A DNA stretch of 64,000 nt from JAQBQB01 sp963757185 (GTDB lineage: Bacteria; Gemmatimonadota; Gemmatimonadetes; Gemmatimonadales; Gemmatimonadaceae), in contig CAVWQI010000011.1 of assembly GCA_963757185.1 (NCBI GenBank), positions 62,001 to 126,000 on the forward strand, written 5' to 3'. Both the position numbers and the translations under genes were made by a program. The notes beneath the pieces were generated by a model. That model made no database searches, had not been told where the DNA came from, and worked only from the letters and a program-made list of their open reading frames with translations. Below, one piece after another: positions 26,316 to 34,940 of this stretch (its first letter is position 1; each line of letters opens with the position of its first letter).

Positions 26316-28238
26316 TCATGGCGCCTCCTCGATCAGACGCGCCGCTGGATCCGGCCACTGCCAGATCACCTTCTCGCGGTCGAGGAAGAACGGATCGCTC
26401 GCCGCCTTGAGCGCGGCCGCGCGCGCCGGCTCCGTCTCGTCCGGCTCGAGCGCCGCCCGAATGAAGCCGATCGTCACCGGAACCGCCGCGACCTCCGCCG
26501 ACGCCACGATCCGGTTCGCGATACCGATGATCTCGCGCACGCTGGCGACGGCGCGCTCGGCGAGATAGACGATCATCTCCGGGTTCGGCTCGACGCCGAG
26601 GTCGCGCAGGTAGCGTGCGTAGAGACGCTCGCGCAGCGAGCGGTCGGGCGCCTGCATCGGCACGACCAAGCCGCCCTCGAAGCGCGAACGCAGACGATCC
26701 TCGAGGCCGGACAATTCGCGCGGCGGCCTGTCGCTCGCCAGCACGAGCTGTTTGCCGTCCGCGTAGAGCGAGTTGAAGACGTGAAAGAGCTCTTCCTGCG
26801 TGCGCTCCTTTCCGGCGACGAACTGCACGTCGTCGAGCAGCAACGCCGAGGCGGAGCGGTAGCGGGCACGCCACCGGTCGACCGTCCCTTCCTGCAGCGC
26901 CGCGATCAGCTCGTCGATGAAGAGCTGCGCGGGGACGCACGCCACCGACCCGCGGCCGGCCGTCGCCGGCGCCAGTCCATGCCCGATCGCGTTCAGCAGG
27001 TGCGTCTTGCCGACGCCGCTGGGCCCGTGGATGAACAGCGGGTTGTAGCGGGCGCCCGGCGCGCCGACGATCGCGTCGGCGGCGCGCACGGCCATCTGAT
27101 TGCTGCCGCCCACCTCGAAGCCCGAGCGCGAGAACGCCGACGACGGCCCCGGCGGCGGAGCCGCGACGCGCAGCGCGCGTTCGAGCACCTGCTCCGCCTC
27201 CTCGATGCGGTCGGGATCGCGAAACGACGGATGGATCGCCATCGACGCGTCGGCGCGCGCGGTTTGCCGCTCGAGATCGCGCAACCGCGTGACCCGACCT
27301 TCGAACTCGCGGAGAAACGACTCGACCCCGTTCGCCGGGGCGCTTTCCTGGAGCGCACGCTCGAGATTCGCCGTGCGGTAGCCCTCTCCGCCCCAGTAGC
27401 CGATCGCCTCGGAGATGCGCTGGCGCCACTGTTCGACGTGCTGCGCGACGGCCGACGCGATGTCCGTGAGAAAGTTCGCGAACTCTCCGCTCGGCCGCGG
27501 CGGTGTCGCGCGCCGTCGCTTTTCGGCGAGGTCGCCAAGCACGGTCATCACGTTCTCGACGGAAACGTGCTCGCCGCCGAGCGCCTGGAAGGCGATCAGG
27601 CGATTGAGCGCGCCCTGCAGCTCGCGGATGTTGTCGAATTCGAGACGGCCGACCTCGTCGATCACGCCGGCGCGGAACCGCACGCCGCGCTCCTCGCACT
27701 TGGCCTTGAGGATCGCCATGCGCGTCTCGTAATCCGGCGCGCCGATGTCGACGATCAAACCGCCGGTGAGGCGCGTGATGAGCCGTTCGTCGACGTCGGC
27801 GATTTCGGCCGGCGGCCGATCGCTCGTCATGACGATCTGCCGTCCGTCGCCTGACAGCGCGTTGAAGATGCGCAGCAGCTCGCTCTGCGTCTCTTTGCGC
27901 GCGGTGAGAAACTGGATGTCGTCGATGAGCAGGAGGCCGACGCCGAGATAGCGCGCCTTGAACGCGTCGACCGCCCCCCCGCTGACCGCCGCGTGCAGCT
28001 CGCCGACGAACTCGTCGAGCGTGACCGCGGCGACGGAGAGCGACGGCCGGCGCTGCGCGACGTGATTGCCGATCGCGCTCATGAGGTGCGTCTTGCCGAG
28101 CCCCGACCCGCTGTAGACGAAGAGCGGGTTGTAGGCGGTCCCCGGCGCCTCGGCCACGGCGTGCGCGGCGGCGACGGCCAGCCGGTTCGACGAGCCGACG
28201 ATGAAGTTGTCGAAGCGAAGCTTCGGATCGAGCTGCAT
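26316..28238 (-). CDS. Tandem DnaA-type AAA+ ATPase lacking the DnaA DNA-binding domain
   Basis: 640 residues with two DnaA-family AAA+ modules. Module 1 (about 8-235): FDNFIVGSSNRLAVAA, Walker A GSGLGKTH (44-51), Walker B LLLIDD (102-107), sensor 1 TSDRPP (138-143), box VII ERLITRLTGGL, sensor 2 NIRELQGALNRL. Module 2 (about 373-595): Walker A GPSGVGKT (404-411), Walker B ALLLDD (465-470), sensor 1 ASDRPP, an intact DnaA-style box VII DRLRSRFEGGL, sensor 2 SVREIIGIANRI. A helical linker (about 250-355) separates them. The C-terminus ends with FFLDREKVIWQWPD instead of DnaA domain IV, and there is no DnaA signature helix. It follows mglA by 11 bases. A scaffold or remodelling ATPase of the chemosensory/polarity machinery is my inference; DNA replication initiation is unlikely. 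Confidence 0.9.
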   Translation of the reverse strand: MQLDPKLRFDNFIVGSSNRLAVAAAHAVAEAPGTAYNPLFVYSGSGLGKTHLMSAIGNHVAQRRPSLSVAAVTLDEFVGELHAAVSGGAVDAFKARYLGVGLLLIDDIQFLTARKETQSELLRIFNALSGDGRQIVMTSDRPPAEIADVDERLITRLTGGLIVDIGAPDYETRMAILKAKCEERGVRFRAGVIDEVGRLEFDNIRELQGALNRLIAFQALGGEHVSVENVMTVLGDLAEKRRRATPPRPSGEFANFLTDIASAVAQHVEQWRQRISEAIGYWGGEGYRTANLERALQESAPANGVESFLREFEGRVTRLRDLERQTARADASMAIHPSFRDPDRIEEAEQVLERALRVAAPPPGPSSAFSRSGFEVGGSNQMAVRAADAIVGAPGARYNPLFIHGPSGVGKTHLLNAIGHGLAPATAGRGSVACVPAQLFIDELIAALQEGTVDRWRARYRSASALLLDDVQFVAGKERTQEELFHVFNSLYADGKQLVLASDRPPRELSGLEDRLRSRFEGGLVVPMQAPDRSLRERLYARYLRDLGVEPNPEMIVYLAERAVASVREIIGIANRIVASAEVAAVPVTIGFIRAALEPDETEPARAAALKAASDPFFLDREKVIWQWPDPAARLIEEAP

Positions 28239-28249
28239 GATCGGTTTCG

Positions 28250-28879
28250 CTACCCGGCGCGCGCGGTGACGCGCGGAGCGATCGACGGCGCGCCGGCACT
28301 CAGCCGCTTGAGCACGAGCTCGGAGATGGCGCGCAACGTCTCGAAGACGCCGGGTCCGTGGAGCGCGTCGGCGGAGAACTCGGGGACGCCGCGGAAGTTG
28401 AGCGCGTCGGAGAGCGTGCCGCCGTCGAGGATCAACTCGCTCGGCAGATCCTGCTTGTTGTACTGGAGCACGAGGGGCACGGCGCGGACGTCGACGCCCT
28501 GGTCACCGAGATTGGCGTGGAGGTCCTGGAAACTCTCGATGTTCTCGTCGAGCTGGCGGGCCTGGCTGTCGGCGACGAAGACGACGCCGTCGGCGCCCTG
28601 GAGGACGAGCTTGCGCGTGGTCTGGTAGTAGACCTGGCCGGGCACGGTGTACAGCTGGAACCGCGTGGTGAAGCCGGAGATGGTGCCGAGGTCGAGCGGG
28701 AGGAAGTCGAAGAACAGCGTGCGGTCGGTCTGCGTCGCCAACGACACCATCTTGCCGCGCCGGTCGGCGGGCACCTGTTCGTAGATGTAGTGCAAGTTGG
28801 TCGTCTTTCCGGACCGCCCGGGTCCGTAGTAGACGATCTTGCACGTGATCTCTCTGGTGGCGTAGTTGACGAGGGACAC
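28250..28879 (-). CDS. mglA: MglA-like Ras-family GTPase
   Basis: 209 residues. P-loop GPGRSGKTTNLHYI (about 19-32), switch region LDLGTISGFTTRFQLYTVPG, and guanine-specificity motif NKQDLP. MglA is a cell-polarity GTPase (as in Myxococcus) that switches between poles and controls motility; its GAP is the Roadblock protein MglB. Roadblock-family proteins are encoded immediately upstream. The start is GTG at 28879 (protein MSLVNYATREI); there is no clear ribosome site. It is preceded by an unusual AT-rich 106-base gap and followed 11 bases later by the tandem AAA+ gene. Confidence 0.93.
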   Translation of the reverse strand: MSLVNYATREITCKIVYYGPGRSGKTTNLHYIYEQVPADRRGKMVSLATQTDRTLFFDFLPLDLGTISGFTTRFQLYTVPGQVYYQTTRKLVLQGADGVVFVADSQARQLDENIESFQDLHANLGDQGVDVRAVPLVLQYNKQDLPSELILDGGTLSDALNFRGVPEFSADALHGPGVFETLRAISELVLKRLSAGAPSIAPRVTARAG

Positions 28880-28985
28880 AGGACAATTATTGAGTTAGCG
28901 TATGAATATTCTTGCTATTGCAGTAAATAAGTTACCTTAGAAGTTATATACTCTAGAATCAGCGACAGCGACAGGCGGCAGGCGG
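28880..28985 (-). promoter_or_regulatory. AT-rich intergenic island upstream of mglA
   Basis: 106 bases, strikingly AT-rich compared with the GC-rich surroundings, between the Roadblock gene and mglA. The only longer gap in this gene array. On the minus strand a TATAAC hexamer (28943-28948) could be a -10 element, but the -35 position is poor. It may hold an internal promoter for mglA and the genes that follow, or a binding site for an AT-preferring protein. No ORF or terminator hairpin is seen. Confidence 0.45.
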
Positions 28986-29477
28986 TCATCGGCCCTCCCA
29001 TCGGTCGCGGGGACGGAAAAGGGCGGACAGGTTGCGGTTGAGCTCGGCCTCGAAGCCGCCCGCCAGTACCGACACCGAAACCGGCGGCGCCTCGAGCGCG
29101 GCGGCGGCCAAATCCCGGCCCAGCTCCTCGAAGTAGATCCGGATCAAGCCGAGCGACGTCTCGTCGTCGAAGACCGTGAAACAGATGTACGAGCCGCGCG
29201 ACGTTTGCAGCGGCGCCAGATACATCTGCTTCTCCGGCCCCGCGTAATGCAGCCCGCCGAAGGCGCGGCCCTCGACCTGCCGGCCCAACTCGCCCGCCGT
29301 CGCGTGGATCGCCGACGCCAGCGCGCACGCGGTCATCACGTCCACCTCGCGCGTGAATCCCGCCTGCGCCAACACCTGCCCCGACGGATGGAGCAGCAGC
29401 GCCATACGAGCGCGCGCGTCGTCGACGTAGCGCTTCAGCGGCGCTTCGACCCACGGCTCGACGGCGGCGATTTTCAT
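28986..29477 (-). CDS. Roadblock/LC7-domain protein (MglB-like candidate)
   Basis: 163 residues with a Roadblock/LC7-like fold: ARMALLLHPSGQVLAQAGFT, VDVMTACALASAIHATAGEL, MYLAPLQTSRGSYICFTVFD, SLGLIRIYFEELGRDLA. Such small proteins bind Ras-like GTPases; MglB is the GAP of MglA. Adjacency to mglA supports a regulatory role. An extra C-terminal segment of about 30 residues (FEAELNRNLSALFRPRDRW) may be a binding tail. It overlaps the next upstream gene by 4 bases. Confidence 0.82.
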   Translation of the reverse strand: MKIAAVEPWVEAPLKRYVDDARARMALLLHPSGQVLAQAGFTREVDVMTACALASAIHATAGELGRQVEGRAFGGLHYAGPEKQMYLAPLQTSRGSYICFTVFDDETSLGLIRIYFEELGRDLAAAALEAPPVSVSVLAGGFEAELNRNLSALFRPRDRWEGR

Positions 29478-29824
29478 GCGATCAGCTCCAGCGCCTTGAA
29501 CAGTTCCATCCGGATCAGCCCCACGTTTGCCGCCGGGTCGGCCACGGTCACGATCACGAGGTCGTTTCCGGCGCCGGCCACGCAGATCCGGCCCCGTTCC
29601 GCGTCGAGCTGCAGGAACGTCACCGCCCCGAGCCGGGCCGCCTTCGCCGACAATCGCGCCTTGCGATAAACGGACGCGGCGAGCGCCGCTACGCGCTCGC
29701 CGTCCTGGCCGAACCGGAGACTGGAGTCGATCACGAGACCATCACGTTCGGAGACGATCAAGCTCGCCCGCACGCCACGTTGGCGGGTGAGAGTTTCCAG
29801 CACCGGGCGAAGGGACGCGCTCAT
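29474..29824 (-). CDS. Roadblock/LC7-domain protein
   Basis: 116 residues, the size of a minimal Roadblock domain: LRPVLETLTRQRGVRASLIV, DGLVIDSSLRFGQDGERVAA, VTFLQLDAERGRICVAGAGN, NVGLIRMELFKALELI. The ATG at 29824 overlaps the upstream stop as ATGA; the upstream in-frame extension is an arginine-rich shadow. With the neighbouring 163-residue protein it may form a heterodimer that acts on MglA (inference). Confidence 0.82.
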   Translation of the reverse strand: MSASLRPVLETLTRQRGVRASLIVSERDGLVIDSSLRFGQDGERVAALAASVYRKARLSAKAARLGAVTFLQLDAERGRICVAGAGNDLVIVTVADPAANVGLIRMELFKALELIA

Positions 29825-30666
29825 GCGGTCTCCTCCCCATCGGATGCGCCGCTCCGAAGCCACGCCGATGCCCGCGCCGCGCACCGGTCCAGAAGGCGCC
29901 GCAGGAGTCCCAGCGGCGTGACCTTCGACGCCGCCACGACCAACAGACCGCCGTCCGCGCTCGGCGCCATCGCGACGACCGTTCCGCGAGTCTCGAACGT
30001 GATCGAACGCCACTCCCCGACGTCGAGGTACTTCGTCGATCGGCGCACTTCGTCCGAGATCCCGCTGAGCCGTGCTCCCATTTCCTGCGACACGTCCGCG
30101 CCCTGCCCGTCGATGTACACGCCGCCCAGCACGAGACCGTTCGCGTCCAGCAGCAGCGCCGTCTGCCCCTCATCGACCAACAGCGTTTCGAACAACCGGC
30201 GCGGATCGTTCGACGGCTCGGCAGGGACGTACACCGGATCGGCCGGCTGAGCGGCGATCGTCGCGTAGTTTCCTGACGCATGGCGCACCGCGCGGAGCGC
30301 GCTCGCCACCGACGGCTCGTCGGTCTCGGCGGCGCCCGCGAGGTAGCGCTCGGCGTCGTCCACGCGACCTTGCTGGAAGCTCAGATAGCCGAGGCCCTTC
30401 AGCGCGCCCGCGTGGCCGGGGACGAGACGGAGCACGGCGTTCCACTCGTCCCGCGCCCGCGCGAAGTCGCCGCGGTCCACCGCGATTCGCGCCAGGAGAT
30501 CGTGCGCGTCGGCGTTGTGCGGATGCCGCTCGAGCCCACGCAGCGCCACCTTGTGCGCGAGGTCGAGCTGCTGCTGCCGGCGCAGGGCGTCGGCCAGCTG
30601 GAGGAACACGAGGCTCCCCGGCTCGCGCGCGAGCTCTTCGCTCCAACGGCGGACGTCGTCAGCCAT
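29821..30666 (-). CDS. TPR protein with C-terminal Roadblock-like domain
   Basis: 281 residues. N-terminal TPR units (LVFLQLADALRRQQQLDLAH, DARDEW-type helices, LKGLGYLSFQQGRVDDAERY) lead to a C-terminal domain with DPRRLFETLLVDEGQTALLL, LVLGGVYIDGQG, EWRSITFETRGTVVAMAPSA, which resembles the Roadblock/LC7 pattern. It would join the GTPase-regulator fold to a protein-binding scaffold. It overlaps both neighbours (4 and 8 bases). Confidence 0.75.
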   Translation of the reverse strand: MADDVRRWSEELAREPGSLVFLQLADALRRQQQLDLAHKVALRGLERHPHNADAHDLLARIAVDRGDFARARDEWNAVLRLVPGHAGALKGLGYLSFQQGRVDDAERYLAGAAETDEPSVASALRAVRHASGNYATIAAQPADPVYVPAEPSNDPRRLFETLLVDEGQTALLLDANGLVLGGVYIDGQGADVSQEMGARLSGISDEVRRSTKYLDVGEWRSITFETRGTVVAMAPSADGGLLVVAASKVTPLGLLRRLLDRCAARASAWLRSGASDGEETA

Positions 30667-31609
30667 TGGCGTTCACCGCGAGCACGCGTTCGAGACGAGC
30701 GAGCGCTTCGACCGCATCGCGCGCTTCCGGCGCGACAGCGCCGGTCGGGGCGCGGCGGAGCAACGTTTCCACAGCGGCACGCGCCGCGCTGACCTGCTCG
30801 GCCAGTCCGCTCGGCGCGAACTCCGACGCCGGCGCCAGCGATCGCGACGGCGACGGCTCGGGAGCCTGCCGAATGGCGACGACGCCTGTCGTCGCCAGCC
30901 CGTAGGCGATCTTCGCCGTCTCGAACTCGTCGCGTCCGAGCAGGGCGGCGATCGCGCGCAGATCGCGATCGCCGTCGATCATCGTGAGGACCTGCCACTC
31001 GTGTGGGAGAAGATCGAGCGTGGGCCCCCCCTCTCCGCCGCGGTCGTCTCCGACCGGCGCGAGCTCCGGAACGACGTCCAGGTTCGGCACGACGTCCGCG
31101 ATGCGCGACCATTCGTCGATGCGCCGCGCCCCTTCCATCAACAGCGACTCGGTCGACACGGCGATCCGCGTGTCGCGCGGCAACTCGTCGCGCGAGCGTT
31201 CCTCGAACGAGAAAAAACCCTCGCGCCACGACATCAGCTCGAACACCACGCTCTCGATCTGCAAGCGGAGCTGCCGCTCCAGCTCGCGCTGCGTGAGCGC
31301 GCCGACCCGAACGAGAGAATCGACGATCGTGCGCCCACGCCGCTCGCCGCCGTCCGCGGCGTCGCCGGCCGCGTGCGCGTGGTCGAGGTCCGCCTGCGTG
31401 ATGCGGCCGGCCTCGAGCAGCACCAGCTCGATCGGAACGCTCTTGCTGCGGATCGACGCGTGCACGACGCTCCCGTCGTCGAAATACACCACGCCCTCGT
31501 CCTCGCGCAGCTTCGACGACACGCACAGCATCCCCGTCTTTCGGCTCAAGTCGAGGAGTTGAAAGACGTCGTGGATGCCGAGCTCGCGAAGCGGGCCTTC
31601 GATCGCCAT
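30659..31609 (-). CDS. DUF4388 (PATAN-like) protein
   Basis: 316 residues, cytoplasmic. The N-terminal DUF4388 domain (MAIEGPLRELGIHDVFQLLD, SRKTGMLCVSS, GVVYFDDGSVVHAS) is followed by paired helices like those in the 539-residue DUF4388-TPR protein (LVRVGALTQRELERQLRLQI, LMEGARRIDEWSRI). A winged-helix-like segment follows (HEWQVLTMIDGDRDLRAIAA), then a Ser/Pro/Ala-rich tail. The function is not known; the family and location suggest a signalling scaffold. It lies 2 bases after the large TPR gene's stop. Confidence 0.8.
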   Translation of the reverse strand: MAIEGPLRELGIHDVFQLLDLSRKTGMLCVSSKLREDEGVVYFDDGSVVHASIRSKSVPIELVLLEAGRITQADLDHAHAAGDAADGGERRGRTIVDSLVRVGALTQRELERQLRLQIESVVFELMSWREGFFSFEERSRDELPRDTRIAVSTESLLMEGARRIDEWSRIADVVPNLDVVPELAPVGDDRGGEGGPTLDLLPHEWQVLTMIDGDRDLRAIAALLGRDEFETAKIAYGLATTGVVAIRQAPEPSPSRSLAPASEFAPSGLAEQVSAARAAVETLLRRAPTGAVAPEARDAVEALARLERVLAVNANG

Positions 31610-31611
31610 GG

Positions 31612-34311
31612 TCAGCCCGCCCGCAAGGTGAGAATCCGCTGCAGATCGGACGCGCTGCGCAGGTCGCGGCGCGCCCGGCGGGCGTACGTCGACGCGGGAT
31701 CGAGCGCGATGACGCGGCGCCAGCGCTCGGAGGCTTCACGAAACCGATGCTGCTCGGCGAGCAGGGAGCCCTCGAAGTAGAGCGCGCCGACGTTTTCGGG
31801 ATCGAAGCGCAAGACGCGCGCAAACGCGTGGCTCGCGTCGCGGCGCCGCGCCTGGTCGATCAGCGCTTCGCCGAGCGCGATGAGCGCATCGAGGTTGTAC
31901 GGGTCGCGCTGCAGCAGCTCGATGAGGAGCGGCATCGCGTCGGCTGAACGGCCGAAACGGCGGCGCAGCTCCGCGAGCGCGAGCGTGGCCTCGGCGTACG
32001 TCGGCACGGCGTCGAGCGCGGCGACCAGTTCGCGCTCGGCCTCGCGGTCGCGGCCCTGCGATTGAAGCAGCTCGGCCAGCCGGAAGCGCACCACCGCGTA
32101 ATCCGCGTCGAGCTCGAGCGCCGCCCGATACATGTCGATGGCGCCGTCGACGTCCCCGATCGACTTGGCGATATCGCCCGTGCGGAGCAGGACGTCGGCG
32201 CGGCGCGGCGCCACCCGGCGCGCGCGTCCGAGCAGCTCGATGGCGGACGCCGGGTCCCCCGCATCCGCGCAGGCGGCCGACGCGAGCATCAGCGCATCGA
32301 CGTCGCTCGGGTCGCGTTCCACCAACCGTTGCGCGATCGGACGCGCCTCGGTCGCGCGACCGAGACGCAGCAGCGCCGAGGCTTCGCCGGCGAGCGCCGC
32401 CGGGCGGTCGGGCTCGAGTGCGAGCGCGGCGCGATATCGCTCCAGCGCCTCGCCGAACAATCCCTGCTTCGAGAAGACTTCGCCGAGGAGGGTCATCCCT
32501 TCGGCGCGGTCGTGTCCGCGGGCCAGCGCGCGGTTGATCTCCGCCGATGCGCGGTCGTAGTACCCCTTCGACAGATAGTCGGCGGCCATCGAGAAGGGCG
32601 CCGCGTCGCTCGAGACCCGAGCGGCGGGAGCTTCCGTCGCGGCCACGGCTCCGGGAACGAGCTCGGTGAACAGCGTGTCGAGCAATTCCGGATCGAAGTC
32701 GAAATCGGCGACGACGGCTTCGGTGTGGTGGGCGCCGCCCAGATCCGGCGGAACGGTGAGGTCCGGATCCTCGTACTCCACGTCCATCGCGAGCTCGAAC
32801 TTTTGTGGGACGTAGTATGCGTCCAGCTCGAGCGCGCGCTTGGTCTCACGGAGCGCGCCCTCGAAATCGCCGAGGTTCGACAGCGTGAAGCTCATGTTGT
32901 AGTGCGCCTCGGCGAAGTCGGGGCGCGCCTGGATCGCGCGGGCGAACGCGTTGCGCGCGTCGTCGTGTTTGTGGAGCTCGGCGAGCACGAGCCCAACCCC
33001 GTTCCACGCCACCGGATTTTCAGGCGAGGAGCCCAACACCTTGCGGTACGCGTCGAGCGCTTGTTGGAATCGCTTCGCGCGGCTGGCGAGTAGCGCGAGA
33101 TTCAAGCGCGCTTTCACGAACTCCGGACGATGCGCGAGCGCGGACCCGAAGACGCCGAGCGCCTGCTCGGCGGAGCCTCCATGGTACAGCGCGACGCCGA
33201 GGTTGTTCTGCGCGATCGCGTACGAGGGTTCCTCGTCGAGCGCGCGGCGGTAGCTCGACTCCGCGTCGGCGAAACGGCCTTCCTGGTGCAGCGCGACACC
33301 GCGCTCGTTCCAGAGCTTGGGGCTGTGCGGCTGACGGTGGAGAAGATCGTCGTACAGCGCGATCGCTTCGCCCGGCTGGCGAAGGAGGAGGTGCACCTCC
33401 GCCATCGCCTGCAGCACGAGATCGCGATCCTCGCTGCGATCGAGCGCGACGCCGTACTCGCGCATCGCTTCGGCGTAGTATCCCTTGCTGCGGAACGCGA
33501 GACCGAGGTTGTAGTGCGCGAGCTGCCCCTCGACCGAGACCTGGAGCTCACGCTTGGCCGGCGCCCCCTCGCGACTGGCCCGCTGCTGCTCGAGCGAGAG
33601 ATTCGCGTGGGCGCGCGACAGCGACGGGTTCAGCTTGATGGCGCGGCGGGTTGCCGCCTGGGCGTCCTCGTGGCGTCCGATGTCGCCGAGCACGAAGCCC
33701 ATCAGGTACAGCGCGTCGTGATTCTCCGGGTTCAGCTCGATCGCCCGCTCGAGGGCGCGAAGCGCATCGTCATTCAGCCCCCGGTGATACAGAATTTCGC
33801 CGAGCGTGAACTGGAGCAAGGAGCTGTCGGGATCGCGGGCGAGCGCGCGCTCGATGCACTCCTGTGCACGTTCCATGTCGCCGGAGTTTTTTTCCGCGAG
33901 GGCGAGCTGCAACAGCGCCGCGACGTCGTTCGGGGCGTACTTCAGGAGGGCGCGAAATTCCTCGGCCGCTTCGTCCTGCTTGCCGAGCAGCGAGAACGTC
34001 CTTCCGAGCTCCCAGCGCGCGCCGCGGTCGTCGGGGCACTGCCGCAGACGCTCGCGCAGCTCCGGGACGCGCGTGTCGTAGTATCCGGTATTGAAGTAGG
34101 CGATCTCGAGGTTGCGCTGCGCGACCTGCATGCTGTGATCGAGCTCGAGCGCCATCATGAAGGCGGCGACCGCCTCCTGATACAGGCCCTTGTTGTAGTA
34201 GAGAACCCCGAGGTTGTTGTGCGCCCCCGCGTCCGACGGATTGATCCGCCGGGCGAAGGAGCGAAGGACCTCGCGGTCGCGCTCCGATGTCAGGGGCGCC
34301 GACGGGAACAT
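31612..34311 (-). CDS. Large TPR-repeat protein (899 residues)
   Basis: Cytoplasmic, without a signal peptide. It is made almost entirely of TPR units, by eye around twenty, from NNLGVLYYNKGLYQEAVAAF near the N-terminus to LYFEGSLLAEQHRFREASER near the C-terminus. A non-repeat acidic stretch (about 510-560, with DPDLTVPPDLGG and ADFDFDPELLDTLF) splits the array into two superhelices. Such arrays bind several partners at once. The start ATG at 34311 lies 2 bases after the cheC stop; the frame stays open far upstream through cheC and cheA, but this is a shadow. The partner is unknown. Confidence 0.85.
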   Translation of the reverse strand: MFPSAPLTSERDREVLRSFARRINPSDAGAHNNLGVLYYNKGLYQEAVAAFMMALELDHSMQVAQRNLEIAYFNTGYYDTRVPELRERLRQCPDDRGARWELGRTFSLLGKQDEAAEEFRALLKYAPNDVAALLQLALAEKNSGDMERAQECIERALARDPDSSLLQFTLGEILYHRGLNDDALRALERAIELNPENHDALYLMGFVLGDIGRHEDAQAATRRAIKLNPSLSRAHANLSLEQQRASREGAPAKRELQVSVEGQLAHYNLGLAFRSKGYYAEAMREYGVALDRSEDRDLVLQAMAEVHLLLRQPGEAIALYDDLLHRQPHSPKLWNERGVALHQEGRFADAESSYRRALDEEPSYAIAQNNLGVALYHGGSAEQALGVFGSALAHRPEFVKARLNLALLASRAKRFQQALDAYRKVLGSSPENPVAWNGVGLVLAELHKHDDARNAFARAIQARPDFAEAHYNMSFTLSNLGDFEGALRETKRALELDAYYVPQKFELAMDVEYEDPDLTVPPDLGGAHHTEAVVADFDFDPELLDTLFTELVPGAVAATEAPAARVSSDAAPFSMAADYLSKGYYDRASAEINRALARGHDRAEGMTLLGEVFSKQGLFGEALERYRAALALEPDRPAALAGEASALLRLGRATEARPIAQRLVERDPSDVDALMLASAACADAGDPASAIELLGRARRVAPRRADVLLRTGDIAKSIGDVDGAIDMYRAALELDADYAVVRFRLAELLQSQGRDREAERELVAALDAVPTYAEATLALAELRRRFGRSADAMPLLIELLQRDPYNLDALIALGEALIDQARRRDASHAFARVLRFDPENVGALYFEGSLLAEQHRFREASERWRRVIALDPASTYARRARRDLRSASDLQRILTLRAG

Positions 34312-34313
34312 GA

Positions 34314-34931
34314 TCACGCGACGCGTATCGCCTTGAGAATCGCGCCGAGCGACGCGGTGTCGGGAAGCAGGAGGAAGAATCCGCGCAGCTTCTCGGCCGA
34401 TTCGCTCAGCACGAAATCGCTTTCGACGCAGAACACGAAGTCTTTGTCGCCGCCGAACTGCAGGTAGGTCGTCGTGAGCACGGCGTCGGACATGTCGATC
34501 GCCAGCGACGGCGGCGACGGGATGAGCATCATCCCCATGAAGTCGCTCAGCGCGTTCATGTACGCCGAGCTGAGGATGTTGCCGGCTTCCTTGATCGCCG
34601 ACTGTTGCATGTCCGAGAAGTCGTCGTTGGTCTCGCGGCGGCGAAGGAGTAGCTCGGCAAGACGCAACGCCGTGCGGCGCGGGAACACGAGCAGCGTCCG
34701 CCCCGTGAGATCGCCGAGCATGTGCATCAGCACGGCGGCGACCGGCTCGTCCGGCGACGTGATGTGCGGCGGCACGTCCTCGAGCCGCGAGACGTTGATC
34801 GTCGGAACGCTGATCATGATCGTCTGGCCAATCATCTGCGAGAGCGCGGTCGCGGCGTGCCCCGCCCCGATGTTGGCCACTTCGCGGAGCGCGTCGAGCT
34901 GCAGCTCTTTCAACGCCAGAAGGTCTTCCAT
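34314..34931 (-). CDS. cheC: CheY-P phosphatase CheC
   Basis: 205 residues with both CheC phosphatase half-sites: LDALREVANIGAGHA (E17, N20) and QSAIKEAGNILSSAY (E115, N118). The presence of both sites resembles two-site CheC proteins. CheC dephosphorylates CheY-P and is stimulated by CheD, which is encoded in the same array. The gene lies 9 bases after cheA. Confidence 0.95.
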   Translation of the reverse strand: MEDLLALKELQLDALREVANIGAGHAATALSQMIGQTIMISVPTINVSRLEDVPPHITSPDEPVAAVLMHMLGDLTGRTLLVFPRRTALRLAELLLRRRETNDDFSDMQQSAIKEAGNILSSAYMNALSDFMGMMLIPSPPSLAIDMSDAVLTTTYLQFGGDKDFVFCVESDFVLSESAEKLRGFFLLLPDTASLGAILKAIRVA

Positions 34932-34940
34932 ACGAGTCCT

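Noticed and set aside
26316..28238. Annotation of the tandem AAA+ protein as the replication initiator DnaA
   Set aside because: There are two ATPase modules and no domain IV; neighbours are not dnaN/recF/gyrB.
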